A DNA stretch of 64,000 nucleotides from Planctomycetaceae bacterium (GTDB taxonomy: Bacteria > Planctomycetota > Planctomycetia > Pirellulales > Lacipirellulaceae), in NCBI GenBank assembly GCA_002702655.1, contig PABB01000033.1:1-64000 (forward strand), written 5' to 3'. Shown here in pieces: positions 1 through 9,045 of this stretch. Below the pieces are notes generated by a model. That model did no database searches and was not told the DNA's origin. It saw only the letters and a list, made by a program, of their open reading frames with translations. Position 1 is the first letter of the stretch. Each line of letters begins with the position of its first letter. The position numbers were made by a program, and so were the translations under genes.

Positions 1-71
1 GCTACGACTGGTCCCCCGGCGGCGACATCGACGAGACCACCTTCGGGATGGACATGATCCTGTCCTACTAA
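1..71 (+). CDS. C-terminal end of an unidentified protein (partial, 5' truncated)
   Basis: The window opens inside this gene. Twenty-two codons and a TAA stop at 69-71 are visible. The tail is rich in Asp, Gly and Thr and ends in FGMDMILSY. This is too short to assign a family or function. The reading frame is judged real because it is open from the window edge and is followed by a strong intrinsic terminator at 235-270 on the same strand. Confidence 0.5.
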   Translation, partial: YDWSPGGDIDETTFGMDMILSY

Positions 72-234
72 GGACGGCGATAACCAGTGAGTCGCGGGTC
101 CCGCAGCCGCCAGGGCCGCGGGACCCGCCCCCTCCGAACGCCGCCGACGCGCGGCAGGGGGCGGAGCAATCCGCCTGACGGTCCGCCGCAACGGCGACCG
201 GCTTTCGGAAACAACCGAGAGATCCCCCAACGAC

Positions 235-270
235 CCGGGGGTCGAGCTTCGGCTCGGCCCCCGGTTTTTT
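235..270 (+). terminator. Rho-independent terminator
   Basis: A 13-bp stem with one mismatch (235-247 against 252-264) closes on a TTCG tetraloop and is followed by six T residues at 265-270. This is a textbook intrinsic terminator reading on the plus strand. It lies about 165 bp after the truncated first gene and before the convergent nnrE gene. Confidence 0.85.
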
Positions 271-302
271 GTGCGCATGCGGAGAGCATTCGGCTCTCCG
301 TT

Positions 303-335
303 GGGGTGGCTGGGGACGCAGCGCAGCGAAGCCCC
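303..335 (+). repeat. Dispersed repeat, GGTGGCTGGGGACG family (single arm)
   Basis: The segment GGTGGCTGGGGACG followed by a GCAGCGCAGCGAAGCCCC tail recurs as the reverse complement at 2528-2562. It recurs as paired inverted arms at 27681-27756 and 37025-37101. Here only one arm is present. Confidence 0.7.
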
Positions 336-364
336 CGCAAGCGACGCGAGTTGACTCCCTCGCG

Positions 365-1078
365 TTATTCGCCAATCGCTGATCGAATGGCGGTTTCGGG
401 CAAACCAATCGAAACCACGCGTAGTTCGCCCAGAAACTCTGCCGCAGCGGGTGCGAGAAACCCGCGCTTGTTCGCCGCGAACGTACAAGTCAGATCGGCC
501 CGAAACGTGACCGCGGCCGCGTCGCCGGCGTCGGCATCGAGTCCCGTGGGCACGTCCAGCGCCAACCGCCGCGCTGGTTGAGCGTTGGCCCATCGCACGG
601 CCGCGTCAAACGGCGGCCGCGGCTCGCCGGTGGCGCCGGTGCCCAGCATGGCGTCGACCAGCCACGCCGCATCGCCGACCGCTTCGTCGAGCGCTGCGCC
701 AATGGCCGCGGCGTCGCTGGCGTCCACGCCGCTCACATCGCATCGCGGCAGGTCCATCTGCCGGGCAATTGCCAGGTTCGCCGCCGCGTCGCCGCGCAAC
801 TCCGCGGGGTCGCTCAGCAGCACCAGCACCGCCGGCACGCCGCGGATCGCCAAATGCCGCGCCACGACAAACCCGTCGCCCGCGTTGTTGCCCTTGCCGC
901 ACAAGATGCCGACGCGATGCTCCCCGTTCGCCAGCGCAGGATCGAACTCCAGCAGCGCGTCGACCGCCCCCCGCCCGGCGTTTTCCATCAACACGATCCC
1001 GGGGACGCCCAGTTCGTCGATGGCAAACTGGTCAATCCGGCGCACCTGCGCCACCGACAATGTAAGCGGCTCGTTCAT
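365..1078 (-). CDS. nnrE: NAD(P)H-hydrate epimerase (YjeF_N family)
   Basis: Epimerises the R and S forms of damaged NAD(P)H hydrate so that the S-specific dehydratase can repair it; a cytoplasmic housekeeping role. The 237-residue protein has the family's layout: an N-terminal helix with MENAGRGAVD (31-40), the glycine-rich loop GKGNNAGDG (61-69), the DAMLGTG segment near 143 and LALDVPTGLDAD near 173. The length fits a stand-alone epimerase without the C-terminal dehydratase domain. The ATG at 1078 is preceded by a possible promoter so close that the mRNA could be leaderless. The gene converges on the terminator at 235-270. Confidence 0.93.
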   Translation of the reverse strand: MNEPLTLSVAQVRRIDQFAIDELGVPGIVLMENAGRGAVDALLEFDPALANGEHRVGILCGKGNNAGDGFVVARHLAIRGVPAVLVLLSDPAELRGDAAANLAIARQMDLPRCDVSGVDASDAAAIGAALDEAVGDAAWLVDAMLGTGATGEPRPPFDAAVRWANAQPARRLALDVPTGLDADAGDAAAVTFRADLTCTFAANKRGFLAPAAAEFLGELRVVSIGLPETAIRSAIGE

Positions 1079-1084
1079 GCGGGT

Positions 1085-1115
1085 ATTGTAGCGTTTATGG
1101 TCCCAGGACTTCCAA
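1085..1115 (-). promoter_or_regulatory. Possible sigma70-type promoter of nnrE
   Basis: On the minus strand TTGGAA (1115-1110), a 19-base spacer and TACAAT (1090-1085) resemble -35 and -10 boxes. The -10 box ends only six bases before the nnrE ATG, so transcription would begin at or next to the start codon. Pattern matching only. Confidence 0.35.
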
Positions 1116-1175
1116 CCTGGACCTTCGTGCCGACGACGCCCCGGGTCTCAGTTTCGACCATTCAGCTCAATCCCA

Positions 1176-1228
1176 TTTAGCCCCGCCGCTTGCGGCGGGG
1201 CCCGCGGAGCAAGCTCCGCGGCTAAATC
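1176..1228. repeat. Paired hairpins flanked by TTTAGCC / GGCTAAA
   Basis: Two adjacent palindromes, CCCCGCCGCTTGCGGCGGGG and CCGCGGAGCAAGCTCCGCGG, are enclosed by TTTAGCC and GGCTAAA. A relative with the same TTAGCCCC edge lies at 29395-29436. Together they look like a palindromic element in the spacer between the divergent nnrE and PEP-CTERM genes. Confidence 0.75.
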
Positions 1229-1342
1229 AATTTTCCACCTGAGCCGCGATCGCCAACGAAAATTTCCTGGACCCGCCTGCACGGATTCGGCGATAATGCA
1301 GTCGCCCGGGGGGGACTGAACTCAGCCCGGAGCACCCGACCG

Positions 1343-2155
1343 ATGTCTCAGAGAAGAGCACTCGTCTTAGTCGCCGCCGTTCTGGCCGCGCCCCCCGTTC
1401 GTGCGGAAATCGTACTGGACGACTTCACCGAAACAGCGGTGACAAATAGCCCAGGCATGTTTCAGGAAATTGTCACGACGACAAGTGTGGGCGAGCTTAA
1501 TGCCACGCGTCGAATACAAATCTCCGCGAGTACAATCTCGCTCTACCTGCCGGTGGCGTCGTTCGACGTGAACTCGAGCGTTCCGGGTTCGATGACCGCG
1601 GACATTGCCGATGTCGGCGGACGCGTCGACAATTCTTCTCCGAGCTTCGCATTCAACTTTGACTACGACGTGGGCGTGGCAGACCTGACGCAGGGCGGCG
1701 TGAACAACGCGTTTCTCCTCGACTTCGCCCGCTTTGCCGGCACGGAGCCGCCTGACAGCATCGGACTACTGCTGCGCGACGGGCAGCGAGGCATCACTTT
1801 CTTCAGCGAGATCCTCGACTTCAGCAGTTTCGAGTCTGCGAGCGGGGCGTTCACGGCGGCGATCCCGTTTGACAGCTTCACGGTGCGCGACGGTTCGCCG
1901 GGTCTGCCCAATTTCACCGAGATCAGGACGCTCAGCTTCGATTTCTGGTTCTTCGTCCCGGCGCGCGACATGCAATGGTCAGCCGAGTTGACTGCGATTC
2001 GCGTGGGTGCGATACCCGTGCCGGAGCCGCCCGCAGGGCACGCGGTGCTGCTTGCGGGAATAGGGGCTGCAGTTGTGGTACGAGGACGCCGTGGCGGGCG
2101 GACGATTGGCGAGGACCGTGCCGCGCGCTCGCTGCTGGCTTCCCCTCACCGATGA
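1343..2155 (+). CDS. Exported PEP-CTERM-like protein of unknown function
   Basis: The 270-residue protein starts with a signal peptide (MSQRRALVLVAAVLAAPPVRA, cleavage near 22). Its beta-rich body, about residues 23-225, matches no family I recognise. Near 228 it has VPEPPAGHAVLLAGIGAAVV followed by RGRRGG, which is the PEP motif, hydrophobic helix and basic cluster of exosortase substrates. The chain then runs on for about 20 residues, which is unusual because PEP-CTERM proteins normally stop within a few residues of the arginines. The 3' end overlaps the convergent cupin gene by 10 bp. The ATG was chosen because it gives a proper signal peptide. Confidence 0.8.
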   Translation: MSQRRALVLVAAVLAAPPVRAEIVLDDFTETAVTNSPGMFQEIVTTTSVGELNATRRIQISASTISLYLPVASFDVNSSVPGSMTADIADVGGRVDNSSPSFAFNFDYDVGVADLTQGGVNNAFLLDFARFAGTEPPDSIGLLLRDGQRGITFFSEILDFSSFESASGAFTAAIPFDSFTVRDGSPGLPNFTEIRTLSFDFWFFVPARDMQWSAELTAIRVGAIPVPEPPAGHAVLLAGIGAAVVVRGRRGGRTIGEDRAARSLLASPHR

Positions 2156-2460
2156 AACACCGCCACCCAGATCGTCGGCTCGTCGGGCGTGCTCCAGGCG
2201 ATGCGGTGGCGGCGGCCGGCGGGGATGTTCACGTGGTCCCCCGGGCCCAGTTCCAGCAGCTCGTCCTGGTCTGCGAACTGCAGTCGCGCGCGGCCGGCGA
2301 GCACGGCGACCCACTCGTGCTCGTCCTGGTCGTACCAGAAGTCGTCAGGGCTCACGTGCCCCAGTTCGACGATCCGCTCGATGCGCACGCCCGGCGCCTG
2401 CAGCAGCTCGTCGGTCAGCGAGTCGGTGATCCGGCCGCGGACTTCGTAGAGGTTGACCAT
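2146..2460 (-). CDS. Small cupin-domain protein
   Basis: A 104-residue single-domain cupin of the conserved-barrel type, with no neighbour that defines its substrate. The core motif is visible as DEHEWVAVLAGRARLQF, then LELGPGDHVNIPAGRRHRI. The pattern HE(x)n...PGDHVNIPAGRRHRI supplies likely metal ligands (His and Glu near residue 48, His near 76 and 85). The open frame extends upstream to 2574, but that part encodes the dispersed repeat at 2528-2600, so the ATG at 2460 (MVNLYEVRG) is preferred. Convergent with, and overlapping by 10 bp, the PEP-CTERM gene. Confidence 0.85.
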   Translation of the reverse strand: MVNLYEVRGRITDSLTDELLQAPGVRIERIVELGHVSPDDFWYDQDEHEWVAVLAGRARLQFADQDELLELGPGDHVNIPAGRRHRIAWSTPDEPTIWVAVFHR

Positions 2461-2527
2461 GGCGGTGGTGCTATCCGGTCGACTGTGGCGATGCACCCGC
2501 GCGACGTGCGACTGGCGCCAAGGGCCC

Positions 2528-2600
2528 TGGGGGCTTCGCTGCGCTCCGTCCCCAGCCACCCCCGCGGTGACCACCGATCACTGGTAACCGATAACTGATC
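2528..2600. repeat. Two abutting dispersed repeats before the cupin gene
   Basis: Positions 2528-2562 carry a reverse-complement copy of the GGTGGCTGGGGACG family. Directly next to it, 2566-2600 carries a short copy of the GATCACTGGTAACC family that recurs at 9398-9490, 16775-16945 and 35142-35242. They fill the gap between the cupin gene and the acidic exported protein. Confidence 0.7.
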
Positions 2601-2612
2601 ACCCTCCGCCCG

Positions 2613-3995
2613 TTACGGAATGACAAACGCCGTGCCGGTCGCCGCGGCGCCCTGGAACAACGCGGCGCGCCACGTGAACGGCACCGCGTGGATCAGGTAC
2701 GGGGCGCAGCTGCCCGGGCGGTAGTAGCCCAGCGTGTAGACGCACTCGTTGGGCGTTTGCAGACCCATCTTGTACGGCAGGATCGGCAGCGTGGCGAAGA
2801 AGTGGGCGCCCGACATGATCGGCTGCACGTACGGTCCCCATGAGTGGCCGTAGCGTTCCAGTTGCACCTGCTCGAAGTACAGCGGCTTGTGACACAGCCC
2901 GGCGGCCTTCCAGCGGTAGGTGATCTGCGGCCAGTCGCGGCCCGTGAACAGATCGTCTCCCAGGGCGCACTCGAACGGATAATCCAGACCCGGGTCGCCC
3001 TTGAGCGAAATATCCAGGTCGATGTCGGTGAGCTTGAGGCCGCGGGCGATCTTCTGGATATCGCCGCAACGCTCGGCGGCCGCCCGGCGCTCCTCGGCGA
3101 TCTGCTCGCGGCGGCGGGCTTCCTGCTCGGGGGTCAGCGCCTCGGGCGCGTCGTCGGGGTCTTGCCACTCAAACGGCTCTTCATCGTCGTCCTGCAGGTT
3201 GCTTTCGAACTGCGAATCGTCGAACCCGGGCAGCTCGCGCTCGATGCCGGGGGCCAACTCGCCCTCCATGGCGTCGTCGGCGCTGGGCATCTCGGCGTCC
3301 AGCGCCTCGTCCGCCTCGCGACGGCCCAGTTCCTGCTCGATCGCCGAGCCGGCCGCTTCCAGATCGTCCTCGGGCGTCACCGGTTCAGGGGACGGCTGGG
3401 GGATGATCGGCTCGGGCGTCGACTGCGGCTGGGGAGTCGATTGAGGCTCGGGCGCGGGAGTTTCTTCGAACGGATCGAAGCCGCCCTCGGCCGGGGCCGG
3501 CTGCTCGTCGGCGTCGGCTGGTTCGTCCGCGTCGGCGGGCGATTCGGTTTCTTCCGCTTCGTCCTCGGCGGGCTTGTCGGACTCCGCGTCGTCGGAACTG
3601 CCGAACAGGTCCAGCGCGTCGACTTCAGGCTGATGCTGCAAATCGTCGGCGGAATCATCGGCCAAGCCGCCAAACGGATCGGCCTCGAAAGGATCGAATT
3701 GCGCGGCCACGCGCAGGGCGGGCTCGGGCTGCAGTTGAGAATTGGCGGCCGGCGTCTCAAACGCGGCGGTCTGCACGGCGGCGTCGCGATGCATCACAGG
3801 CGGCGCGGCAGCAGCGACCGGGGCTGCGGCGGCGGGGCGCGTGGGGCGATTCCATTGCAGGTCGGCGCGAGCCTGCGCCACAGCCAGCGTGGCCGCTGCT
3901 ACAGCGGCGGCCAGCGCCACGGCGCGGCTAATTGGACTCAGCCGATTTGAACTCCGCCGTGTAATTCGGCGCTTCCTGCGTGATGGCAATGTCAT
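2613..3995 (-). CDS. Exported acidic linker protein with a conserved Cys-containing C-terminal domain
   Basis: Function not recognised. A basic n-region and an Ala/Val core ending VAQARA form a signal peptide. About residues 60-290 are a low-complexity Asp/Glu/Pro/Ala linker with recurring DPFG/DPFE words. The last 155 residues form a compact domain rich in Tyr, Trp and Pro with four Cys ([30 protein letters not shown] region). The domain looks structured and resembles a planctomycete-specific extracytoplasmic family. The start is uncertain: ATG at 3995 overlaps the guaB 3' end by 68 bp, ATG at 4016 is also open, and GTG at 3920 would avoid the overlap but leave almost no n-region. Confidence 0.72.
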   Translation of the reverse strand: MTLPSRRKRRITRRSSNRLSPISRAVALAAAVAAATLAVAQARADLQWNRPTRPAAAAPVAAAAPPVMHRDAAVQTAAFETPAANSQLQPEPALRVAAQFDPFEADPFGGLADDSADDLQHQPEVDALDLFGSSDDAESDKPAEDEAEETESPADADEPADADEQPAPAEGGFDPFEETPAPEPQSTPQPQSTPEPIIPQPSPEPVTPEDDLEAAGSAIEQELGRREADEALDAEMPSADDAMEGELAPGIERELPGFDDSQFESNLQDDDEEPFEWQDPDDAPEALTPEQEARRREQIAEERRAAAERCGDIQKIARGLKLTDIDLDISLKGDPGLDYPFECALGDDLFTGRDWPQITYRWKAAGLCHKPLYFEQVQLERYGHSWGPYVQPIMSGAHFFATLPILPYKMGLQTPNECVYTLGYYRPGSCAPYLIHAVPFTWRAALFQGAAATGTAFVIP

Positions 3996-5412
3996 GCGGA
4001 TGGCTTTCCCGCACACTGGCCGGCGTGACCTGGATGAATCGCGCCTCCGTGCGCAGCTCCTGAATGGTTCGAGTGCCGCAATATCCCATGCCGGCCCGAA
4101 GGCCGCCGATCAGTTGGTACAAGAAGGGGCTCAGCGCCCCCTTGTAGGGAACGCGGCCTTCGACCCCTTCGGGCACCAATTTGCCGTTGCCGGCGTCTTC
4201 CTTGCTTTGTCGGTAGCGTTCGCTGGAGCCGTGGACCATGGCGCCCAGCGAGCCCATGCCGCGGTACGCCTTGTAGGTTCGTCCCTGGTACAGCACCCGC
4301 TCGCCGGGGCTTTCGTCGAGCCCGGCCAGCAGTCCGCCCAGCATGACCACGTCGGCGCCGGCGACGATCGCTTTGGTTATGTCTCCCGAGTACCGAATGC
4401 CGCCGTCGGCGATAATCGGCGTGTTTGTGTCTTTGGCCGTCTGGACCGCCTGGTGGATTGCCGTGATCTGCGGCACCCCGATGCCCGAGATGACCCGCGT
4501 GGTGCAGATCGAACCCGGGCCGATGCCCACTTTCACGGCGTCCGCGCCCGCGGCGATCAGGTCGCGGCAACCTTCGCTGGTGGCGACGTTGCCGGCGACG
4601 ACGTCAATGTCCCAGCGTGACTTCAGCTCCTTGACTGTCGCGATGACATTGGCCGAGTGGCCGTGGGCGCTGTCGACGACCAGGAAATCGACGTCTTTCT
4701 CGATCAGGCTGGCCGCCCGGTCGAAATCGTGCACGCCGATGGCGGCGCCGACGCGCAGCCGCCCCTGCGCGTCCTTGGCCGCGTGGGGGAACCGACGCAT
4801 CATGTCGATGTCTTTGATCGTGATGAGGCCCGTCAGTTTTCTGTTTTCGTCAACCAGCAAAAGCTTCTCGACCTTTTTTGCCATTAAAATCTTCTCAGCT
4901 TCCGCAAGCGTCACGGTCCCCGTAGCCGTTACCAGCTGGTCGCGGCCGGTCATGACCTCGGCGATGGGGATGTCGTTGGACTCGAGAAACCGCAGATCGC
5001 GGCGGGTGAGAATGCCCGCGAGGGTGCCGTCGGGGTCGGTGATTGGGATGCCCGACACGTTCGAGTTGACCATCGTTTCGCGGGCGGCAGCAACGCTAGC
5101 AGTGGGGGGCAGCGTCACGGGGTCGACGATGATGCCGTTGGCCGAGCGTTTGACCTTGTCGACTTCCTCGGTCTGGGCCTCGATCGACATGTTCTTGTGG
5201 ATCACGCCAATGCCGCCCTCCTGGGCCAGGCCGATCGCCATGCGGTGCTCGGTCACCGTGTCCATGGGGCTGGAGAGCAGCGGCAGCGGCAGCTCGATTC
5301 GCTTGGTCAGCCGGGTGGCGACGCTGACCTCCGAGGGGACCACCTCGCTGTAGGCGGGCTGGATCAGGACGTCGTCGAAGGTGAGCCCGGTGGTGACAAT
5401 CTTGTCCTGCAT
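3928..5412 (-). CDS. guaB: Inosine-5'-monophosphate dehydrogenase
   Basis: Catalyses NAD-dependent oxidation of IMP to XMP, the committed step of GMP synthesis in the cytoplasm. The 494-residue length is normal. The (beta/alpha)8 barrel starts with [15 protein letters not shown] (10-24). Two CBS domains occupy about 97-212. The catalytic loop [11 protein letters not shown] carries Cys303. The flap has [10 protein letters not shown], and the NAD and phosphate-binding segments SAHGHS and [10 protein letters not shown] are present. All key residues are intact. The 3' end overlaps the start of the downstream exported-protein gene if that gene starts at its ATG. Confidence 0.98.
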   Translation of the reverse strand: MQDKIVTTGLTFDDVLIQPAYSEVVPSEVSVATRLTKRIELPLPLLSSPMDTVTEHRMAIGLAQEGGIGVIHKNMSIEAQTEEVDKVKRSANGIIVDPVTLPPTASVAAARETMVNSNVSGIPITDPDGTLAGILTRRDLRFLESNDIPIAEVMTGRDQLVTATGTVTLAEAEKILMAKKVEKLLLVDENRKLTGLITIKDIDMMRRFPHAAKDAQGRLRVGAAIGVHDFDRAASLIEKDVDFLVVDSAHGHSANVIATVKELKSRWDIDVVAGNVATSEGCRDLIAAGADAVKVGIGPGSICTTRVISGIGVPQITAIHQAVQTAKDTNTPIIADGGIRYSGDITKAIVAGADVVMLGGLLAGLDESPGERVLYQGRTYKAYRGMGSLGAMVHGSSERYRQSKEDAGNGKLVPEGVEGRVPYKGALSPFLYQLIGGLRAGMGYCGTRTIQELRTEARFIQVTPASVRESHPHDIAITQEAPNYTAEFKSAESN

Positions 5413-5547
5413 GACGCGTGCGACTCCGGCTGCGGGGGCCTGGCGGGAGAGAATCCCGGATTATCGCACGGTCTGGCAGGCTGACAAGCGGCGCAACGCG
5501 GAGGCAATGTCACGCATCCCCCGCTCGCCTTGGTCAAATCCAGCGCC

Positions 5548-6477
5548 TCAATAGCTCACTTTGCGCACCGGCCCCATCACGTACCCCGGGTTGGCGGCCA
5601 AGGCCGCTTGGGCGGCGGCGCGGCTGTCGCGCCCGGGATAGACGGCCCAGATCGGCGCACCCGGCGTGCCGGCGGCCGGGTACAGCGTCACTTCCCACAG
5701 GCTGGCCACGCCGGCGACGACCGCTTGCATGGCCAACTGCATTCGCGCGATTTGGCGGTCGACTTGCTTGTCTTGCTGCCGCGCGGCGGCCAGCGCTTGC
5801 AGCCGCGTGGCGACGTCCTCGCGGGCTTCGTAATCGCTTTCGGCGCTCTTCCACTCCTGGTAGCCCGGCTGCAGCACGGCGAGATCGTCCTGGGAGAACA
5901 GGAAGAACGGCACGGCGTACTCGTCGCCGTTGTCCAGTTCCAGCACGACCCCCTCGCAGTGGAAGGTGCGCGGCTTGTGGCGTTGCTGGGCGACCCAGCG
6001 GTTCAAGTCGATCTCCTGGTTGATCTCGACGCCCTCGAAGTGCTCGACCACGCGCCACACGATCTTCTGGTAAATCGGCGGCAGATTCTTGTAGGGGCGG
6101 TCGTTCACGTACAGGCGGCTACGGCGGCGGTGCAGTGTGATGTCCTTTTGCAAGAAGTCGACGATGCGGCCTTCGACCTTCAGGCCGTCGGCGCCGGTCC
6201 AAAGTTGCTTGGCGCCCAGGAGCCGCTCGGTCGATTCTTGCGCTTCCTTCGATTCGAGGTACTGCTGGTCTTTCTTCGAGAGCTTGTCCCGGGCGATTTC
6301 GCCCAAATGGTGGTCGCTCGCGCGTTGCAGCACGACCGAGTCGTCGTCGAAGCCGATCAACTCGGCGTCCAGCGTGTATTTGCCGGTGGAATCGGTCCAG
6401 GTGCGCGCCGGCGCCGGGGATGCAGCGGAGGCGATCAAGACGGCCAAGCAGGGTGCCAAACGGCGTGAGCAATGCAT
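5548..6477 (-). CDS. Exported SHD1-domain protein
   Basis: A 309-residue protein with a signal peptide (ATG at 6477, cleavage after SPAPA near residue 24). It is followed by an SHD1 (SLA1 homology 1) domain, seen as RTWTDSTGKYTLDAELIGFD...VVLQRASD, ending LSKKDQQYLES. SHD1 domains are common in planctomycete exported proteins and are thought to mediate protein binding; the partner is unknown. The rest is alpha-helical, with no catalytic motif seen. The open frame continues upstream to 7086 across the spacer, but residues before Met 6477 have no protein character. Confidence 0.85.
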   Translation of the reverse strand: MHCSRRLAPCLAVLIASAASPAPARTWTDSTGKYTLDAELIGFDDDSVVLQRASDHHLGEIARDKLSKKDQQYLESKEAQESTERLLGAKQLWTGADGLKVEGRIVDFLQKDITLHRRRSRLYVNDRPYKNLPPIYQKIVWRVVEHFEGVEINQEIDLNRWVAQQRHKPRTFHCEGVVLELDNGDEYAVPFFLFSQDDLAVLQPGYQEWKSAESDYEAREDVATRLQALAAARQQDKQVDRQIARMQLAMQAVVAGVASLWEVTLYPAAGTPGAPIWAVYPGRDSRAAAQAALAANPGYVMGPVRKVSY

Positions 6478-6720
6478 GAGAGGAGCAGGGTTGCTGGGGT
6501 GAACGGGGTGGAACCTGTCATTATCGAACGCCGCAGGGTCGGTCTCAAGTTCTTTGGATTCTGCCGATTGGGGCGGCGGAACGGAACGCAACGAGCTGGC
6601 TCGGTCGGCGGCCGCTTCGGGAATTCGGTTTTCCGCAGTACCGCACCCCCCAGATGGCGTAGCTTTCTGGGTCTCGCATGAACGCATCCCGCACAATGCT
6701 TTGCGAAGCGAACCGCACAA

Positions 6721-7710
6721 ATGTCCGCCGACACCGCAAAACAAAGACTTTCCACACCGCTGGTGATGGAGGGCTTCACCCGCATGCCGCTGGCTGCGTT
6801 CTACGCGGCGCATCGTCCGCAGGCGTCGCTGTACCTGCCGGGTCGCCCGGGAACGCCGCCCAAGCTGCTCTGCAAGCGGAACTATGAGCTGAGCGACGAG
6901 CATCTTCAGGAACTGTCGAAGCGCGGCCTGCGGGCGTTGTACGTGGCCAACAGTGAACTGGCCGACGTGTCGGCAGCACTGCTGGAGGCGTTGGACGCCA
7001 TTGCGGCCAGCGCCCAGGTCGAGCCGCACGAGCGCGTCGCGATCCTTCAAGTCGCCGAAGCGCCCGGCTTTGACACGGCGTTGCACATGATCCGCTCGGG
7101 GCCCGCCGTGGATGCGGCACAGCGAATCGGCGTCCGGCTCGCGGACTTGCTTTTCGGCCAGAATGTCGACGTCCCCGCTCTATTCGGCGCTCTGCAGCAC
7201 GACGATCGGGCGAGCATTCGGGCGACCAACGGCGCGGCCTACGCGCTAATCCTGGCAGAGCGCATGCAGCTGATCGAAGCCAGCAACGCGGCCGAGTTTG
7301 CCGCGGGCGCCCTGCTGCGCGACGTGGGCGAGCGGCTCATCCCGCCGCACATCCTCGGCAAGCCGGCGCGCCTGACCCGCGAGGACCGCCAGCTGCTCGA
7401 GTCGCATACCGTCCGCGGCTATGTCGAACTTCGTCGCGAGGGTTCGCTATCCGACGCCCAGTTGATGATGGCCTATCAGCACCACGAACACGTCGACGGC
7501 GGCGGCTATCCGGTGGCCGTGCTCGCCGACGAGATTCACCCCTGGGCGCAAGTGTTGGCCGTGGCCGATGCGTTCGAGGGCCTCACCGGTCGCCGGCCCT
7601 GGCGCGACGCCCACGACGCACGGACGGCTCTGGAACGAATCGCCGCGGCCGCGGGGACGCAATTCAACTCGGAGATGGTCGAATGTTGGCAGCAAGCGCT
7701 TCAGACGTAG
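6721..7710 (+). CDS. HD-GYP-like protein with a degenerate HD pair
   Basis: The 329-residue protein has an N-terminal domain (1-95) typical of planctomycete and proteobacterial HD-GYP proteins (DUF3391-like). A C-terminal HD-GYP domain follows: LLRDVGERLIPPHILGKP (198-215), H229, HHEHVDGGGYP (254-264) and VADAFEGLTG. HD-GYP enzymes hydrolyse cyclic-di-GMP using metal ions. The GYP signature is intact, but the hallmark His-Asp is Arg200-Asp201, so metal binding and catalysis may be altered or lost. The gene overlaps the PilZ gene by 28 bp, which suggests joint translation of a c-di-GMP sensor or effector pair. Confidence 0.85.
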   Translation: MSADTAKQRLSTPLVMEGFTRMPLAAFYAAHRPQASLYLPGRPGTPPKLLCKRNYELSDEHLQELSKRGLRALYVANSELADVSAALLEALDAIAASAQVEPHERVAILQVAEAPGFDTALHMIRSGPAVDAAQRIGVRLADLLFGQNVDVPALFGALQHDDRASIRATNGAAYALILAERMQLIEASNAAEFAAGALLRDVGERLIPPHILGKPARLTREDRQLLESHTVRGYVELRREGSLSDAQLMMAYQHHEHVDGGGYPVAVLADEIHPWAQVLAVADAFEGLTGRRPWRDAHDARTALERIAAAAGTQFNSEMVECWQQALQT

Positions 7711-8105
7711 GCCGCGCTATGTGGCCGCGCATTGCCGAGCGGACCCAGCTCCCCTGGCCCGAGGGGGAGTATCTGGCTCTCTCCGGGCAGGCGCTGGCCA
7801 GCGGGCACTCGCGGCGCAAGTACCACCGCTTTCACCTGCGGTATCAGGCCATCCTGCGCACCGCCAACGGCACGTTTGCGGCCTATTCTAAAGATGTGTC
7901 TCGCATGGGAGTCGGCGTCCTTGCCCCGCGACAGCTGTTTCCCAGCGACGAGATCGAGCTGCTGCTCCCCGACAAGGGTTGGCTGAAGTTGACGGTCCGC
8001 CGTTGCCGCCGCCTGGCCGAGGGGTGCTACGAGATCGGCACCGAGTTTGCTGATGGGATTCTGATGGCGGGGCGCTACAAAGAACTGCTTTACAACGCGA
8101 GGTAA
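7683..8105 (+). CDS. PilZ-domain protein
   Basis: A 140-residue protein with one PilZ domain. The basic c-di-GMP-binding motif appears as RRKYHRFHLR (about 43-53), and the second motif as DVSRMGVGVLAP (about 69-80), matching the (D/N)xSxxG pattern. PilZ proteins respond to c-di-GMP and act on motility, adhesion or exopolysaccharide. The start lies 28 bp inside the HD-GYP-like gene. GGAG at 7671-7674 is a well-spaced ribosome-binding site for ATG 7683; ATG 7719 is an alternative without an obvious site. Confidence 0.88.
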   Translation: MLAASASDVGRAMWPRIAERTQLPWPEGEYLALSGQALASGHSRRKYHRFHLRYQAILRTANGTFAAYSKDVSRMGVGVLAPRQLFPSDEIELLLPDKGWLKLTVRRCRRLAEGCYEIGTEFADGILMAGRYKELLYNAR

Positions 8106-8110
8106 CCGCC

Positions 8111-8542
8111 ATGCCCGTCGTCGCCGACGTGATGAAATCCGATCCGCTGGTCTTCACCGGCAGCGAAACCATGGAAGCCGCGATTCGCGAGTTCGCCCAA
8201 CGCCAGATTGGAGCGGCGCCGATCGTGATCGACGGCAAGCTGGCCGGCATGGTCACCGAAACGGCGCTGCTGGACGTAGTCTTCGACCCGCAGTTGCGGA
8301 CCGCCCCGGTCAGCGAGGCGGCCGATGGCGAATTCCGCGCCGTCGACGCCGCCAGTCCGCTGGGGCGCGCCGCCCATCAATTCGGCTTGACCGCCGTCGA
8401 CTGCTTGCCGGTCGTCGACGGCGAGTCGTTCGTCGGCATGCTGCTGCGGCGCGACGTGCTGGCTTGCGCGCTGGACGCCGGCGATACGCCCTGGAATCCG
8501 CTGGCCGAGATGACCGGCTACGCCCCGACGCCCACATCGTGA
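8111..8542 (+). CDS. CBS-domain-pair protein
   Basis: A stand-alone Bateman module of 143 residues. The first CBS motif is ADVMKSDPLVFTGSETMEAA, ending IGAAPIVIDGKLAGMVTE. The second runs FRAVDAASPLGRAA to CLPVVDGESFVGMLLRRD. CBS pairs bind adenosine nucleotides or S-adenosylmethionine and regulate partner proteins; the ligand is unknown. A GAGGT sequence sits just before ATG 8111. It lies 5 bp after the PilZ gene and is probably co-transcribed with it. Confidence 0.88.
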   Translation: MPVVADVMKSDPLVFTGSETMEAAIREFAQRQIGAAPIVIDGKLAGMVTETALLDVVFDPQLRTAPVSEAADGEFRAVDAASPLGRAAHQFGLTAVDCLPVVDGESFVGMLLRRDVLACALDAGDTPWNPLAEMTGYAPTPTS

Positions 8543-8637
8543 TCTGCGCCGCCGACGGGTGTATGATGCACTTGGCGAGGCGCATCTCACCTGACGCGCC
8601 GATCGTCTCTTCTGGCTTCCACGTGGCGGTGAATCCC

Positions 8638-8937
8638 ATGGAAAAACAACGACTGCTGACCTTGCTGCGCGAGCTGCATGACGAGCTGGCGGGCGCCGAG
8701 CAGCTTGATCCCGACGCGCGTGCCGCCGTGGCCACGATTGCCGCCGACGCCGAACGCCTGTTGCACACTGGCGCGGGGCCTGCTGGCGAAGCCGCCTCGT
8801 CCGAGGCTCCGGGCGATGGCGAGGGCACGTTGGCCAACCAGCTCCGCGAGCGGCTGCGCGAGTTTGGGGCCGATCATCCGCAACTGGCCAAGGCGCTCAA
8901 CCAGGTGGCCGACGGCCTCTCGGGGTTGGGGATTTAG
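8638..8937 (+). CDS. DUF4404-like small helical protein
   Basis: A 99-residue, fully helical and charged protein starting MEKQRLLTLLRELHDELA. It has a Gly/Ala/Glu-rich hinge in the middle and a C-terminal helix FGADHPQLAKALNQVADGLS. This layout matches the DUF4404 family of short bacterial proteins of unknown function. The ATG at 8638 is preferred over upstream codons in the same frame because the family begins with this helix. It is the last gene of the HD-GYP/PilZ/CBS run. Confidence 0.75.
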   Translation: MEKQRLLTLLRELHDELAGAEQLDPDARAAVATIAADAERLLHTGAGPAGEAASSEAPGDGEGTLANQLRERLREFGADHPQLAKALNQVADGLSGLGI

Positions 8938-9045
8938 CCGGGCCCGCAGGGGCGATTGGCAGTTCTCACGACAGCCGGGCCGGCCGCCGGCGCCGACAAG
9001 GTTGCTTTGCAGGTCGGACACGGCGATACTGACAGGCAGCGGTCG

